Shown: piece after piece, positions 18,109 to 26,812 of the stretch
How positions within the stretch are numbered: the first letter of the stretch is position 1
Layout: every line of letters begins with the position of its first letter
Source of the DNA: CANMUM01 sp965263365
GTDB lineage: Bacteria; Pseudomonadota; Alphaproteobacteria; Rhodobacterales; Rhodobacteraceae
Direction of reading: 5' to 3'
NCBI GenBank assembly: GCA_965263365.1
Contig: OZ253672.1
Span: 682,001 to 746,000 of the forward strand
DNA length: 64,000 bases
Program-made: the position numbers and the translations under genes
The notes under the pieces: model-generated
Told to the model about the DNA's origin: nothing
The model's database searches: none
Seen by the model: only the letters and a program-made list of their open reading frames with translations

Positions 18109-18831
18109 TTAAGAAAATTTCTCGTTTGCTTCAATAATGGGGATAAAGTCATCGGCTTTCAAGCTCGCGCCGCCGACGAGTCCGCCATCAACATTATCGA
18201 TTGCAAAAATCTCACTTGCATTTCCACCTTTTACAGATCCTCCATAGAGAACGCGCATTTCCGCGGCGTCTGGAATGATACTGCGAATATGGGCGTGCAT
18301 TTCTGCGATGTCTTCGTTTGAGGGAACTTTGCCCGTACCGATCGCCCAAACAGGCTCATAGGCAATTATGGTGTTCTGTGCAGACGCGTTTAGCGGAAGT
18401 GAACCACGAATCTGTTGCGCTACGACTTCTCTTGCCCTTCCAGATTCGCGCTCTTCGAGAGTTTCCCCAACACAAATAATTGCAACTAATTTTGCGCGAT
18501 AAGCAGCATTCGCTTTTTCGGAGACAATTTTATTTGTTTCTCCAAAATATTCGCGCCGTTCAGAATGCCCGATAATTACGTGGCTTGCACCTGCGTTTTT
18601 GATCATCGGCATTGAAATTTCTCCGGTATAAGCGCCCGAGTCATGCGCATGCGCATTTTGAGCGCCAAATGAAATTGGCCTGCTTTTATCAACAAGAGGT
18701 AAAAGAAGGGCGGGGGGGCAAATGATCACTTCGCTATTTTGAATTTGGGCTTTAGATATTTTTTCAATCTCGCTTAAGTCTTGTGTCAAACCGTTCATTT
18801 TCCAGTTGCCGGCAGCAATTTTTTTTCGCAT
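18109..18831 (-). CDS. tpiA: Triosephosphate isomerase
   Basis: A 240-residue TIM-barrel enzyme interconverting dihydroxyacetone phosphate and glyceraldehyde 3-phosphate. Catalytic Lys is in AAGNWKMNG, His in IIGHSERREYFGE, the general base Glu in AYEPVWAIGTGKVP, and the phosphate loop is LYGGSVKGGNA. Length is normal for bacteria. The ATG follows the divergent lon control region, and peroxiredoxin lies immediately downstream. Confidence 0.97.
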   Translation of the reverse strand: MRKKIAAGNWKMNGLTQDLSEIEKISKAQIQNSEVIICPPALLLPLVDKSRPISFGAQNAHAHDSGAYTGEISMPMIKNAGASHVIIGHSERREYFGETNKIVSEKANAAYRAKLVAIICVGETLEERESGRAREVVAQQIRGSLPLNASAQNTIIAYEPVWAIGTGKVPSNEDIAEMHAHIRSIIPDAAEMRVLYGGSVKGGNASEIFAIDNVDGGLVGGASLKADDFIPIIEANEKFS

Positions 18832-19186
18832 CGTCTCACTCTCATCCAGTCATTTTGTCTTGGTGATAGCGAAATTTGAGTAAATTTCAATGAATTAATG
18901 CAGAATTCACAAATAGAATAGATTGATTGGTTCAAATTTAGAGGCAAATAGAAAGCACACCACAAGACAAATACGCTGATTGGAAATGAAACGGAAATTT
19001 GGCTCGCTGTTTGCCAGTTTGAGTAAAGTCTAAATCGTTCAGAGGTTTTGAATACATATTTTGTAAACATTTTTGAGAGATGCTTGACATATGCATATAG
19101 AGATCCCAATTTTGTTATAAGAATGAGGCGAATAAATTTGCTGAGCGGTTTGGGAATTGTTCGCTGTCAGTTACAAGGAAAATAAA
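18832..19186. other. Divergent tpiA-lon control region
   Basis: A 355-base AT-rich spacer with no credible gene. It contains the proposed heat-shock promoter of lon at 19083-19111 and must contain the tpiA promoter on the other strand, for which I found no clear hexamers. Confidence 0.6.
19083..19111 (+). promoter_or_regulatory. Sigma32 (RpoH)-like heat-shock promoter of lon
   Basis: CTTGACA at 19083-19089 and TCCCAATT at 19104-19111 are separated by 14 bases. They compare well with the heat-shock consensus CTTGAAA, N11-16, CCCCATNT. It lies 75 bases before the lon ATG, and lon is a classical RpoH target. A sigma70 reading (TTGACA and TATAAG at 19116) would need a 26-base spacer, which is too long. 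Confidence 0.6.
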
Positions 19187-21568
19187 ATGCTTACACTCCC
19201 TATGCTTCCCTTACGTGATATTGTTGTCTTTCCAGGAATGGTTGTGCCAATTTTTGTCGGTCGTGAAAAATCAGTCAAGGCACTCAATCTATTGCCAAAA
19301 GAAAATCCGCAAATATTTTTGACTTGTCAAATTAATGCTGCGGATGATGACCCTGCGAAAGAAGATATTTATAATGTCGGCGTAATTGCAAATGTAATGC
19401 AAATGCTAAAACTTCCGGATGGTACGGTTAAGCTTGTTGTTGAAGGTGAATCGCGCGCGTTGATCGAAGACTACGTTGAAGGCGAAGAGTATTTCCAGGT
19501 AAATTGTAAACTTGTTGAAATTGAAGAAAACGAACATAGCGCAGAGCAAGAAGCTTTGATGCGCGCAATTGAAAAAGAGTTCGAGTCTTATGTTAAGCTT
19601 TCTGGTGCCGTGAGTGAAGAAAGTGTGCAACAAATCGAAAGTGTGCAGGGTGCACAGAGTTTTGTTGAGTCTGTAACGGGCAATTTGCAAATCGATGTAG
19701 AAAAAAAATACCAAATTCTGGCTGAAACCAATGTCATGAATATGTTAAATTTGGTGTATGAATTCCTGCGCGTTGAATTGGCCGTTTTAAAGGCTGAGAA
19801 AAAAATCAAATCCCGTGTGAAAACTCAAATGGAGCGCACGCAGCGCGAATACTACCTCAATGAACAAATGAAAGCGATTCAGGAAGAATTGGGTGACGGA
19901 GAAGGTAGCGTCTCTGAACTCGATGAATTGCGCAATCGTGTTGAAGCAACAGCCCTTTCAAAAGAAGCCCGAGAAAAGGCAGAGGCCGAGCTTAAAAAGC
20001 TGAAACAAATGCCACCAATGTCGGCAGAAGGGACCGTGGTTCGTAACTATTTAGATTGGTTGGTTGGCTTGCCTTGGGGTAAGGTTTCACGGGTGAAGAA
20101 AGATTTGGTGCGTGCTGAAGAAATTTTGGATGCCGATCACTATGGACTTGAAAAAGTTAAAGAGCGTATTGTTGAGTTTTTAGCAGTTCAGGCGCGATCA
20201 AAGAAACTAAAGGGACCAATCTTGTGTTTGGTTGGGCCGCCAGGTGTCGGTAAAACTTCACTTGGAAGATCTGTTGCGAAAGCAACTGGTCGTGAATTTA
20301 TTCGTATCGCCCTTGGTGGTGTACGTGATGAGGCTGAAATTCGAGGACATCGCCGCACCTATATCGGCTCGATGCCTGGCAAGATCATCCAATCACTCAA
20401 GAAGGCTAAGTCATCTAATCCTTTGATATTATTAGATGAAATAGATAAAATGAGTAATGACTTTCGGGGTGATCCGGCGAGCGCTATGTTAGAAGTGCTT
20501 GATCCAGAGCAAAATCATAGCTTTATGGATCACTATTTGGAAGTTGAGTATGACTTATCAAAAGTGCTTTTTTTGACGACCTCTAATAGCTATAATATCC
20601 CAGGGCCACTTCTCGACCGTATGGAAATTATTCCACTTTCTGGTTACACTGAGGAAGAAAAGCTCGAGATTGCGAAACGACATTTACTTGGTAAGCAAAT
20701 TAAGTCTCATGGTCTCAAAAAAGGTGAATTTGAAGTCACGGAACAAGCTTTAATTGACGTCATTCGCTATTATACTCGAGAAGCTGGTGTACGTAGTCTA
20801 GAGCGAGAGCTTGCAAAGCTTGCACGTAAATCTGTCACGAAAATCGTCAAGTCGCAAGAAAAGTCTGTAAAGGTTGATTCTGAAAATCTCGAGGAGTTTC
20901 TCGGAGTTAAAAAACATGATTTTGGATTGGCTGAGGAAGAGGATCAGGTGGGTACTGTTACGGGTCTTGCGTATACATCCGTCGGGGGTGATTTACTTCA
21001 TATTGAAGCCTTGCGCTTGCCTGGAAAAGGGCGGATGCAGACGACGGGTACGCTCGGCGATGTGATGAAGGAGAGTATTTCCGCTGCGAACAGTTTTGTG
21101 CGCGCAGAGGCGACGAAGCTTGGTGTTGAACCACCCATGTTCGACAAATTTGATTTTCATGTGCATGTTCCTGAGGGCGCGACTCCTAAAGACGGACCAT
21201 CGGCAGGCATCGCGATGGTGACTTCGATCGTTTCGGTTTTGACCAAAATTCCTGTCCGCAAAGATGTAGCGATGACAGGTGAAGTGACCTTGCGCGGACA
21301 TGTTCTTCCGATTGGCGGTTTAAAAGAAAAGCTTCTCGCAGCGCTGCGTGGGGGAATTAATAAAGTCTTGATTCCGAAAGGGAATCTTAAAGATCTTCGC
21401 GATATGCCGCAATCGGTATTAGATGGGTTAGAAATCGTTCCCGTATCACGTGTGCATGAAGTTTTAGAGCATGCTTTAACTGAAAAGCCTGTGCCAATTG
21501 ATTGGGATGAGGCCGCATATTTGGCAAAAAAGGAAAGCGAAAATGCAAATAGCCCAACCGCGCATTAA
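19187..21568 (+). CDS. lon: ATP-dependent protease Lon
   Basis: A 793-residue LonA protease that degrades damaged and regulatory proteins in the cytoplasm. Domains in order: N-terminal substrate domain (LPMLPLRDIVVFPGMVVPIF), AAA+ module with Walker A GPPGVGKTS and Walker B LILLDEIDKM, and a protease domain with Ser672 in PKDGPSAG and Lys715 in GGLKEKLLAA. ATG 19187 is chosen over the open frame from 19157 because AAGGAA lies six bases upstream and the protein then begins like other Lons. Heat-shock regulation is suggested by the promoter at 19083. Confidence 0.97.
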   Translation: MLTLPMLPLRDIVVFPGMVVPIFVGREKSVKALNLLPKENPQIFLTCQINAADDDPAKEDIYNVGVIANVMQMLKLPDGTVKLVVEGESRALIEDYVEGEEYFQVNCKLVEIEENEHSAEQEALMRAIEKEFESYVKLSGAVSEESVQQIESVQGAQSFVESVTGNLQIDVEKKYQILAETNVMNMLNLVYEFLRVELAVLKAEKKIKSRVKTQMERTQREYYLNEQMKAIQEELGDGEGSVSELDELRNRVEATALSKEAREKAEAELKKLKQMPPMSAEGTVVRNYLDWLVGLPWGKVSRVKKDLVRAEEILDADHYGLEKVKERIVEFLAVQARSKKLKGPILCLVGPPGVGKTSLGRSVAKATGREFIRIALGGVRDEAEIRGHRRTYIGSMPGKIIQSLKKAKSSNPLILLDEIDKMSNDFRGDPASAMLEVLDPEQNHSFMDHYLEVEYDLSKVLFLTTSNSYNIPGPLLDRMEIIPLSGYTEEEKLEIAKRHLLGKQIKSHGLKKGEFEVTEQALIDVIRYYTREAGVRSLERELAKLARKSVTKIVKSQEKSVKVDSENLEEFLGVKKHDFGLAEEEDQVGTVTGLAYTSVGGDLLHIEALRLPGKGRMQTTGTLGDVMKESISAANSFVRAEATKLGVEPPMFDKFDFHVHVPEGATPKDGPSAGIAMVTSIVSVLTKIPVRKDVAMTGEVTLRGHVLPIGGLKEKLLAALRGGINKVLIPKGNLKDLRDMPQSVLDGLEIVPVSRVHEVLEHALTEKPVPIDWDEAAYLAKKESENANSPTAH

Positions 21569-21581
21569 GCGAAGGTTGGGC
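21552..21581. terminator. Hairpin between convergent lon and luxI-type genes
   Basis: GCCCAACC at 21552-21559 pairs perfectly with GGTTGGGC at 21574-21581, with further GC pairs inside the 14-base loop. It straddles the lon stop codon. Neither side has a good T run, so it is terminator-like rather than a clear intrinsic terminator. Confidence 0.4.
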
Positions 21582-21600
21582 GAATTGATACTGGTATAAT

Positions 21601-22200
21601 TTATGCGGTTTGTGGAACTGAGCTTGGCATCACGGCGCCACCCATTACGCAGTAGCGATCGACTCCATCTCTAATAATGGGGCCAAGCCGCGACACAGTG
21701 TAACCATTTTTGCTAAACCAGCGCAAAAAGAATGGGCTTGTGAGTGCAATAACGTATTGCCCGCCCATATTGGAAACTTCTTGATACGCCGCTTCAGATA
21801 CCAATTCCAAAATCGAATTGCGTTGTTCGGAGGGTAGCTCTGGATCAACGGTAAGGCGCGTAATTTCGCATGTTTCGAAATTGCTGGGTGTTTCTTCTAC
21901 AATTTGGCTTGGAATATTTTTGAGCAAGCCTTTGGCCGCGTCTCGAATCATATAACTCCAACCTTTATGACGGTGACTCGTTCGCAAAATTCGAGCGCCC
22001 CCTAACACATTTCCATTCTCATCAATTGCAATTACATAGCGAGCATGCGGTGTATCATATTGGTCGCGCTCTATTTTGCCGTCATGTGGTATATTCCACC
22101 CCATGGTATCGACAAACAATTTTTTCCGAAGCTCAAAAAATTTATAGAGAGAGCTATTTTGATCGTGAATTGAATTTATTTTGCTAGTTACGTAGCGCAT
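21601..22200 (-). CDS. LuxI-family acyl-homoserine-lactone synthase
   Basis: A 199-residue autoinducer synthase that would make N-acyl-homoserine lactone from S-adenosylmethionine and an acyl carrier. The invariant LuxI residues are all visible: Arg25, Phe29 and Trp35 in LRKKLFVDTMGW, Asp and Asp in ERDQYD, Arg in LGGARIL, and Glu and Arg in CEITRLTVD. The ATG at 22200 is preferred over 22236 because AGGAAG lies four bases before it and it reproduces the family numbering (Arg24-like). No LuxR gene lies beside it. Acyl specificity cannot be read. Confidence 0.9.
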   Translation of the reverse strand: MRYVTSKINSIHDQNSSLYKFFELRKKLFVDTMGWNIPHDGKIERDQYDTPHARYVIAIDENGNVLGGARILRTSHRHKGWSYMIRDAAKGLLKNIPSQIVEETPSNFETCEITRLTVDPELPSEQRNSILELVSEAAYQEVSNMGGQYVIALTSPFFLRWFSKNGYTVSRLGPIIRDGVDRYCVMGGAVMPSSVPQTA

Positions 22201-22370
22201 TTTTCTTCCTATTAATGTCTCAGGAGTAATAAACATTAATATGTCTAAGCCTACGTTAATATTTGATTAACAATAGGTAAATCTACAGAAAATTACAAAT
22301 GAACTTAAATTTTTAGTGTTGCCTCAAGTTTTTAATTTCTCGCTTTTTTTGATTTTTTGAAAAATATACC

Positions 22371-22399
22371 TTGACGAAGTTGAACGCCTTGAATAAACG
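22371..22399 (+). promoter_or_regulatory. Probable promoter of tRNA-Asp
   Basis: TTGACG at 22371-22376, a 17-base spacer and TAAACG at 22394-22399. The -35 is strong and the -10 weak. The tRNA begins 21 bases after the -10, a usual leader length for a processed tRNA. Confidence 0.45.
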
Positions 22400-22419
22400 A
22401 CCAACACTGAAGACTTTGC

Positions 22420-22496
22420 GCGGTTGTAGCTCAGTTGGTTAGAGTGCCGGCCTGTCACGCCGGAGGTCGCGGGTTCGAGCCCCGTCAACCGCGCCA
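22420..22496 (+). tRNA. tRNA-Asp (anticodon GTC)
   Basis: A complete 77-base cloverleaf. The acceptor stem GCGGTTG pairs with CAACCGC, the D-loop has GCTCAGTTGGTTAGAG, the anticodon stem is CCGGC/GCCGG around CTGTCAC with GTC at 22454-22456, and the T-arm contains GGTTCGAGCCC. Discriminator G and an encoded CCA (22494-22496) end it. It stands alone between the AHL synthase and the nuo operon. Confidence 0.97.
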
Positions 22497-22518
22497 CTTC
22501 AGAAATCAAACTATAAAA

Positions 22519-22539
22519 TAGCTTATTTTTAACAAGCTA
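22519..22539 (+). terminator. Weak hairpin downstream of tRNA-Asp
   Basis: TAGCTT (22519-22524) pairs with AAGCTA (22534-22539) around a nine-base loop. The following bases are CTCGTTTTCGTTTTT, an interrupted T run. It may end the tRNA transcript. Confidence 0.35.
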
Positions 22540-22766
22540 CTCGTTTTCGTTTTTCGCGGTTAGAAAATGGGTTGTTTTGAAAACCTATTCGCCACAACAG
22601 TTTATTCTTTGATACTTTTGACTCCTTTGAGAAAAATTGATTCCTTTTAGCTGCCCGTGTATTCGAAAACTTTGTAAAGCGATAACCTTGATTGAATTCT
22701 GATTAACGCGTTGACCCAACGACATGATTTGGGTAAATCAAAGAAGAAACTAGAAAGGTCATAAAA

Positions 22767-23132
22767 TTGGACTTGCTTGTAAATGACTATTTGCCAATTT
22801 TAATTTTCATTGGGTTGTCTTTGGGAATTGGTTTGGTATTGCTTTTTGCGGGGTTTGTCGTTGCAATTTCAAATCCTGACCCTGAAAAAAATTCGACCTA
22901 TGAGTGCGGGTTTAACGCTTTTGATGATGCGCGCATGAAGTTTGATGTGCGGTTTTATCTCGTTGCAATATTGTTCATTATTTTTGATCTTGAAATCGCC
23001 TTTTTGTTTCCGTGGGCCGTGGCATTTCGTGATCTAGGGGACGTCGGATTTTATTCGATGATCGTATTTTTGGGAATTTTGACGATAGGTTTCATATATG
23101 AGTGGAAGCGGGGTGCGCTCGAATGGCATTAA
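22767..23132 (+). CDS. nuoA: NADH-quinone oxidoreductase subunit A (NuoA)
   Basis: A 121-residue membrane subunit of complex I with three helices. Diagnostic: STYECGFNAFDDARMKFDVR followed by FYLVAILFIIFDLEIAFLFP. The start is TTG, supported by AAAGG about eight bases upstream and by the normal family N-terminus LLVNDYLPILIFIG. It is the first of 14 nuo genes. Its 3' end overlaps nuoB by ten bases. Confidence 0.96.
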   Translation: MDLLVNDYLPILIFIGLSLGIGLVLLFAGFVVAISNPDPEKNSTYECGFNAFDDARMKFDVRFYLVAILFIIFDLEIAFLFPWAVAFRDLGDVGFYSMIVFLGILTIGFIYEWKRGALEWH

Positions 23133-23653
23133 CATCTCAAAATTCTGCGGGCCCCGATAAAGAAACCTCGATGCGTTCTGTGAATAAGTCCCTTGAAGAC
23201 AATGGTTTCTTAGTGACGTCAACAGCTGACGTGATTAATTGGGCGCGCACTGGCTCTTTACATTGGATGACTTTTGGACTTGCGTGCTGTGCCGTTGAAA
23301 TGATGCATACATCAATGCCAAGATATGATCTTGAGAGATTTGGTGCCGCGCCTCGCGCCTCTCCGCGCCAGTCCGATTTAATGATTGTAGCGGGTACATT
23401 GACGAATAAAATGGCGCCTGCACTTCGCAAGGTTTACGATCAAATGCCTGAACCTCGCTATGTGATTTCGATGGGGTCGTGCGCGAATGGCGGTGGATAT
23501 TATCACTATTCATATAGTGTCGTTCGTGGTTGTGACCGTGTGGTTCCTGTGGATGTATATGTGCCAGGATGTCCGCCAACAGCTGAGGCGTTTTTGTATG
23601 GAATTATGCAATTGCAACGCAAAATTCGAAGAACGGGAACGATTGTGAGGTAG
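23123..23653 (+). CDS. nuoB: NADH-quinone oxidoreductase subunit B (NuoB)
   Basis: A 176-residue subunit holding cluster N2, the last Fe-S centre before quinone. Ligands are visible: the tandem cysteines in FGLACCAVEMM, then MGSCANGGGYYHY, and YVPGCPPTAEA. ATG 23123 overlaps the nuoA end by ten bases and has GGGGTG upstream. An in-frame GTG at 23102 is less likely. Confidence 0.96.
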   Translation: MALTSQNSAGPDKETSMRSVNKSLEDNGFLVTSTADVINWARTGSLHWMTFGLACCAVEMMHTSMPRYDLERFGAAPRASPRQSDLMIVAGTLTNKMAPALRKVYDQMPEPRYVISMGSCANGGGYYHYSYSVVRGCDRVVPVDVYVPGCPPTAEAFLYGIMQLQRKIRRTGTIVR

Positions 23654-23656
23654 GTT

Positions 23657-24277
23657 ATGCAGGAATTTCAAGACTCTCACGTTTTAATTGAAACGTTGAA
23701 AATGACTGCGCTTGGGTCATTTATAAAAGATCATCAAGTCGCATTTGGTGAAGCGACCGTCTACGTTCATTCATCTGATATTGCACAATTTATTGAAAAC
23801 CTTTCGCGCGATCGTATGTGCGAATTCAAAACTCTTGTCGATATCACCGCTATCGATAATCTTGGCGCGGTAACTGCTGAAAATTCGCGATTTACGCTCG
23901 TTTATCATTTGCTTTCAATGACACAAAATCAAAGGCTTCGTGTTTGTGTCATGTTAGAGGAAGATCAAAGTGTTGAGTCTGTGTGTTCTACGCACCCTTC
24001 TGCTAACTGGTTTGAGAGAGAAGTGTTTGATATGTTTGGGATCGTGTTTAAAGGGCACCCAGACTTGCGTAGAATTCTAACGGATTATGGATTTGACGGT
24101 CATCCGCTGCGCAAAGATTTTCCGACCACAGGATATCTGGAATTGCGATATGATGATGTGATTAAGAAGTGTGTTTATGAACCTGTTGAACTTGTTCAAG
24201 ATTATCGCCAATTTGATTTTCTTTCACCTTGGGAATCTGCTGAATATATTTTGCCGGGTGACGAAAAAAAGGCATAA
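23657..24277 (+). CDS. nuoC: NADH-quinone oxidoreductase subunit C (NuoC)
   Basis: A 206-residue 30-kDa subunit of the peripheral arm of complex I. Family signature: NWFEREVFDMFGIVFKGHPD, then LRRILTDYGFDGHPLRKDFP and the tail QDYRQFDFLSPWE. It is not fused to NuoD, as in other alphaproteobacteria. It starts four bases after nuoB, and a sulfotransferase gene begins three bases after it. Confidence 0.96.
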   Translation: MQEFQDSHVLIETLKMTALGSFIKDHQVAFGEATVYVHSSDIAQFIENLSRDRMCEFKTLVDITAIDNLGAVTAENSRFTLVYHLLSMTQNQRLRVCVMLEEDQSVESVCSTHPSANWFEREVFDMFGIVFKGHPDLRRILTDYGFDGHPLRKDFPTTGYLELRYDDVIKKCVYEPVELVQDYRQFDFLSPWESAEYILPGDEKKA

Positions 24278-24280
24278 TAA

Positions 24281-25243
24281 ATGGTTCTTCCCGCGGGTTC
24301 TGGGTTCGCTGAAAATGAAACCCTCGTTATTGGCCTCGGTGGCCATAAGTGTGGATCTTCTTGGCTGGCTGAGTATTTTAGAGAACATTCACAGTGTTTT
24401 GTCTCTTATCAAAAAGAACTAGATGTGTTTGGATCACGTCATGCGCGCCACAACAATTATCGCATGCGGGTCAGAGCTCAAAAAATCAAAGATCTCATAA
24501 CCGATTCAAATCGATATTGCGTTGATTCCGAAGGAAATTTGGATCCGGCTCAGTACTTAAAAATCGAAAAGATACATGAGAATATTTTTGATCTAACGCA
24601 AAATATAGCGGCAATTTCTGGAATTGGAAGTTATGCAGATATATTTCGGAGACGACAGCCAAAGCAAACGCATATATTTGACATAAGCCCGTATTACTCT
24701 GTTGTGCATGAAGACATTTTGGCAGAAATTTACGCGCAACATTCAAATGTGAAAATCATAATGTCGATGCGCGATCCTGTGGAGCGGTTCTATTCTGCTT
24801 ACCGATATGCAAAACAATTGCGTGGAGAGCCGTTACCAAAATTATATTGGCAAAGACTTAAAGAGCAAAAGAAACTTCACGATGACTTTTTGAACGGTCG
24901 AGCAGGGGATTATGAACGAATTTTGACGACACTGGATAAGGTTGTGCCGCGTGAAAATGTGTTCCTTTGTTTTTACGAGGAGCTTTTTAGTGCCGAAACT
25001 ATTCATAAGATATGTGATTTCTTGGGTGTGAACTTTGTGCCTGCGGCTTACGATAAACGTGTTCATGAAACAGTGAGTGAAGGAGAGCAAATTGAGATGT
25101 ATGCGCGAGAACGTACGAGCCTAATAAAACGTTTCGAACACATTTACGCGTTCATTGAAGACAGATTTGGAGATAAAGCCCCAGATCTATGGAATTGGCC
25201 CAAGAATATTCGTGCAAAACGGGCTGCACGTCGCTCAGGGTAA
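24281..25243 (+). CDS. Sulfotransferase-family protein inside the nuo operon
   Basis: A 320-residue PAPS-dependent sulfotransferase fold protein. The 5'-phosphosulfate loop is GGHKCGSSWLAEYFREH (Lys23) and the 3'-phosphate motif is IIMSMRDPVERFYSAYRYA (Arg164, Ser172). Family members transfer sulfate to carbohydrates, lipids or peptides. The acceptor here is unknown. It lies between nuoC (three-base gap) and nuoD (118-base gap), an unusual place. It has no signal peptide. The tight junction with nuoC suggests co-transcription. Confidence 0.82.
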   Translation: MVLPAGSGFAENETLVIGLGGHKCGSSWLAEYFREHSQCFVSYQKELDVFGSRHARHNNYRMRVRAQKIKDLITDSNRYCVDSEGNLDPAQYLKIEKIHENIFDLTQNIAAISGIGSYADIFRRRQPKQTHIFDISPYYSVVHEDILAEIYAQHSNVKIIMSMRDPVERFYSAYRYAKQLRGEPLPKLYWQRLKEQKKLHDDFLNGRAGDYERILTTLDKVVPRENVFLCFYEELFSAETIHKICDFLGVNFVPAAYDKRVHETVSEGEQIEMYARERTSLIKRFEHIYAFIEDRFGDKAPDLWNWPKNIRAKRAARRSG

Positions 25244-25280
25244 GATCGCAAAGTTATCTGCATTTCCCTCAAATGTAATC

Positions 25281-25308
25281 AGTTTATTGAGTTGAGTTTA
25301 TTGAGTTT
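25281..25308. repeat. 14-base tandem duplication upstream of nuoD
   Basis: AGTTTATTGAGTTG at 25281-25294 is followed directly by AGTTTATTGAGTTT at 25295-25308, identical at 13 of 14 positions. It lies in the gap between the sulfotransferase gene and nuoD. Confidence 0.7.
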
Positions 25309-25361
25309 ACGGAGTAAATCAGAACTAACAGAAAATGCACACACGCCTTTAGGAAGGTTCA

Positions 25362-26555
25362 ATGAACGAAATTCGAGATAAAGTACGAAAATTTAATATT
25401 AATTTTGGTCCGCAGCATCCAGCCGCTCACGGAGTGTTGCGCATGGTGCTTGAACTCGATGGTGAGATTGTAGAGCGCGCCGACCCTCATATCGGTCTTT
25501 TGCATCGCGGTACTGAAAAGCTCATGGAAAGCCGCACGTATCTACAGAACTTACCTTACCTTGATCGGCTAGATTATGTGGCGCCAATGAATCAGGAACA
25601 TGCTTGGTGCTTGGCAATTGAACGACTTGCCGGTGTTGAAATTACAAGACGCGCTTCGCTTATTCGCGTATTGTTTTCGGAAATTGGCCGCATTTTAAAT
25701 CATCTTCTCAATGTGACAACGCAGGCGATGGATGTGGGGGCCATGACGCCGTTAGCTTGGGGCTTTGAGGAGCGTGAAAAACTTATGGTGTTTTATGAGC
25801 GTGCTTGTGGAGCCCGCCTTCATGCAGCTTATTTTCGGCCCGGTGGCGTGCACCAAGATTTAACACCGGATACGCTCAACGATCTTGAAGAATGGTGTGC
25901 TGATTTTCCCAAAGTCCTCGACAATATTGAAAATATGCTTACGGAAAATCGAATATTTAAGCAGCGTAATGTTGATATTGGTGTGGTCAGTCGAGAGGAT
26001 GCCATTCGCTATGGTTTTTCGGGCGTAATGGTGCGCGGTTCGGATATGGCTTGGGATTTACGGCGTTCTCAGCCCTACGAGTGCTATGATGAATTTGAAT
26101 TTAAAATTCCGGTCGGTAAAAATGGGGACTGCTATGACCGTTATTTGTGCCGAATGGCGGAAATGCGAGAAAGCACAAAAATTATGCAACAAGCCTTACA
26201 AAAGTTGAAAGAGCCCGAAGCACAGGGTGATGTTTTAGTTCGTGGCAAAATCGCGCCTCCAAAGCGGGCGGATATGAAGGCCGATATGGAATCTTTGATT
26301 CATCATTTTAAACTATACACTGAAGGCTTCAAATTGCCTGAAGGAGAAGTTTACGCGGCGATAGAAGCGCCGAAAGGAGAGTTTGGTGTCTTTTTGGTTT
26401 CAGACGGAAGCAATAAGCCTTACCGTGTTAAACTTCGTGCGCCAGGGTTCCCTCACTTGGCCGCGATGGATTATTTGTTAACGGGACATCAGCTCGCAGA
26501 CGCGTCGGCAATATTGGGGTCAATGGATGTTGTATTTGGAGAGATTGATAGATGA
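25362..26555 (+). CDS. nuoD: NADH-quinone oxidoreductase subunit D (NuoD)
   Basis: A 397-residue 49-kDa subunit that forms part of the quinone-binding site with NuoB. Seen: FNINFGPQHPAAHGVLRMVL, HIGLLHRGTEKLMESRTYLQ, YVAPMNQEHAW and the end MDVVFGEIDR. AGGAAGG precedes the ATG by five bases. It overlaps the next small gene by four bases. Confidence 0.97.
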   Translation: MNEIRDKVRKFNINFGPQHPAAHGVLRMVLELDGEIVERADPHIGLLHRGTEKLMESRTYLQNLPYLDRLDYVAPMNQEHAWCLAIERLAGVEITRRASLIRVLFSEIGRILNHLLNVTTQAMDVGAMTPLAWGFEEREKLMVFYERACGARLHAAYFRPGGVHQDLTPDTLNDLEEWCADFPKVLDNIENMLTENRIFKQRNVDIGVVSREDAIRYGFSGVMVRGSDMAWDLRRSQPYECYDEFEFKIPVGKNGDCYDRYLCRMAEMRESTKIMQQALQKLKEPEAQGDVLVRGKIAPPKRADMKADMESLIHHFKLYTEGFKLPEGEVYAAIEAPKGEFGVFLVSDGSNKPYRVKLRAPGFPHLAAMDYLLTGHQLADASAILGSMDVVFGEIDR

Positions 26556-26812
26556 ATAAATTTATTTTAGCGACGATTGTTTTGGGCAGTGCCTCTATAA
26601 TACAGGCGGAAAGCTCCTTTCGAGATTTGATTGATGATAGTATTGGCTACGTCGCCGTTGGAGAGGGAGTGATCTTGATCGAAGGCTCAGAAGAGTCACA
26701 TCTGTGTAAAATTTCTTTAACCAGTGAAGATTTTGAAAACTATGCACAAGAAGGGGCGTTGTCTGAAGAATCAAACCGTTTCATTTGTATTCCATTGGGA
26801 GAAATTGAATAA
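26552..26812 (+). CDS. Small exported protein between nuoD and nuoE
   Basis: An 86-residue protein with a clear signal peptide (MNKFILATIVLGSASIIQA, cleavage likely after AQA-like residue 19) and a mature domain of about 67 residues with two Cys (LCKIS and FICIP). No family recognised. Four-base overlap with nuoD and one-base overlap with nuoE place it firmly in the operon. Rhodobacter-type nuo operons are known to carry unidentified reading frames among the subunit genes. Confidence 0.75.
   Translation: MNKFILATIVLGSASIIQAESSFRDLIDDSIGYVAVGEGVILIEGSEESHLCKISLTSEDFENYAQEGALSEESNRFICIPLGEIE

Noticed and set aside
22324..22509. Reverse frame with RLTGLEPATSGVTGRHSNQL
   Set aside because: It is the antisense of tRNA-Asp, a well-known false protein that appears opposite tRNA genes.
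22714..22742. Possible nuoA promoter (TTGACC and TAAATC)
   Set aside because: The -10 matches at only three of six positions; not strong enough to list as a feature.
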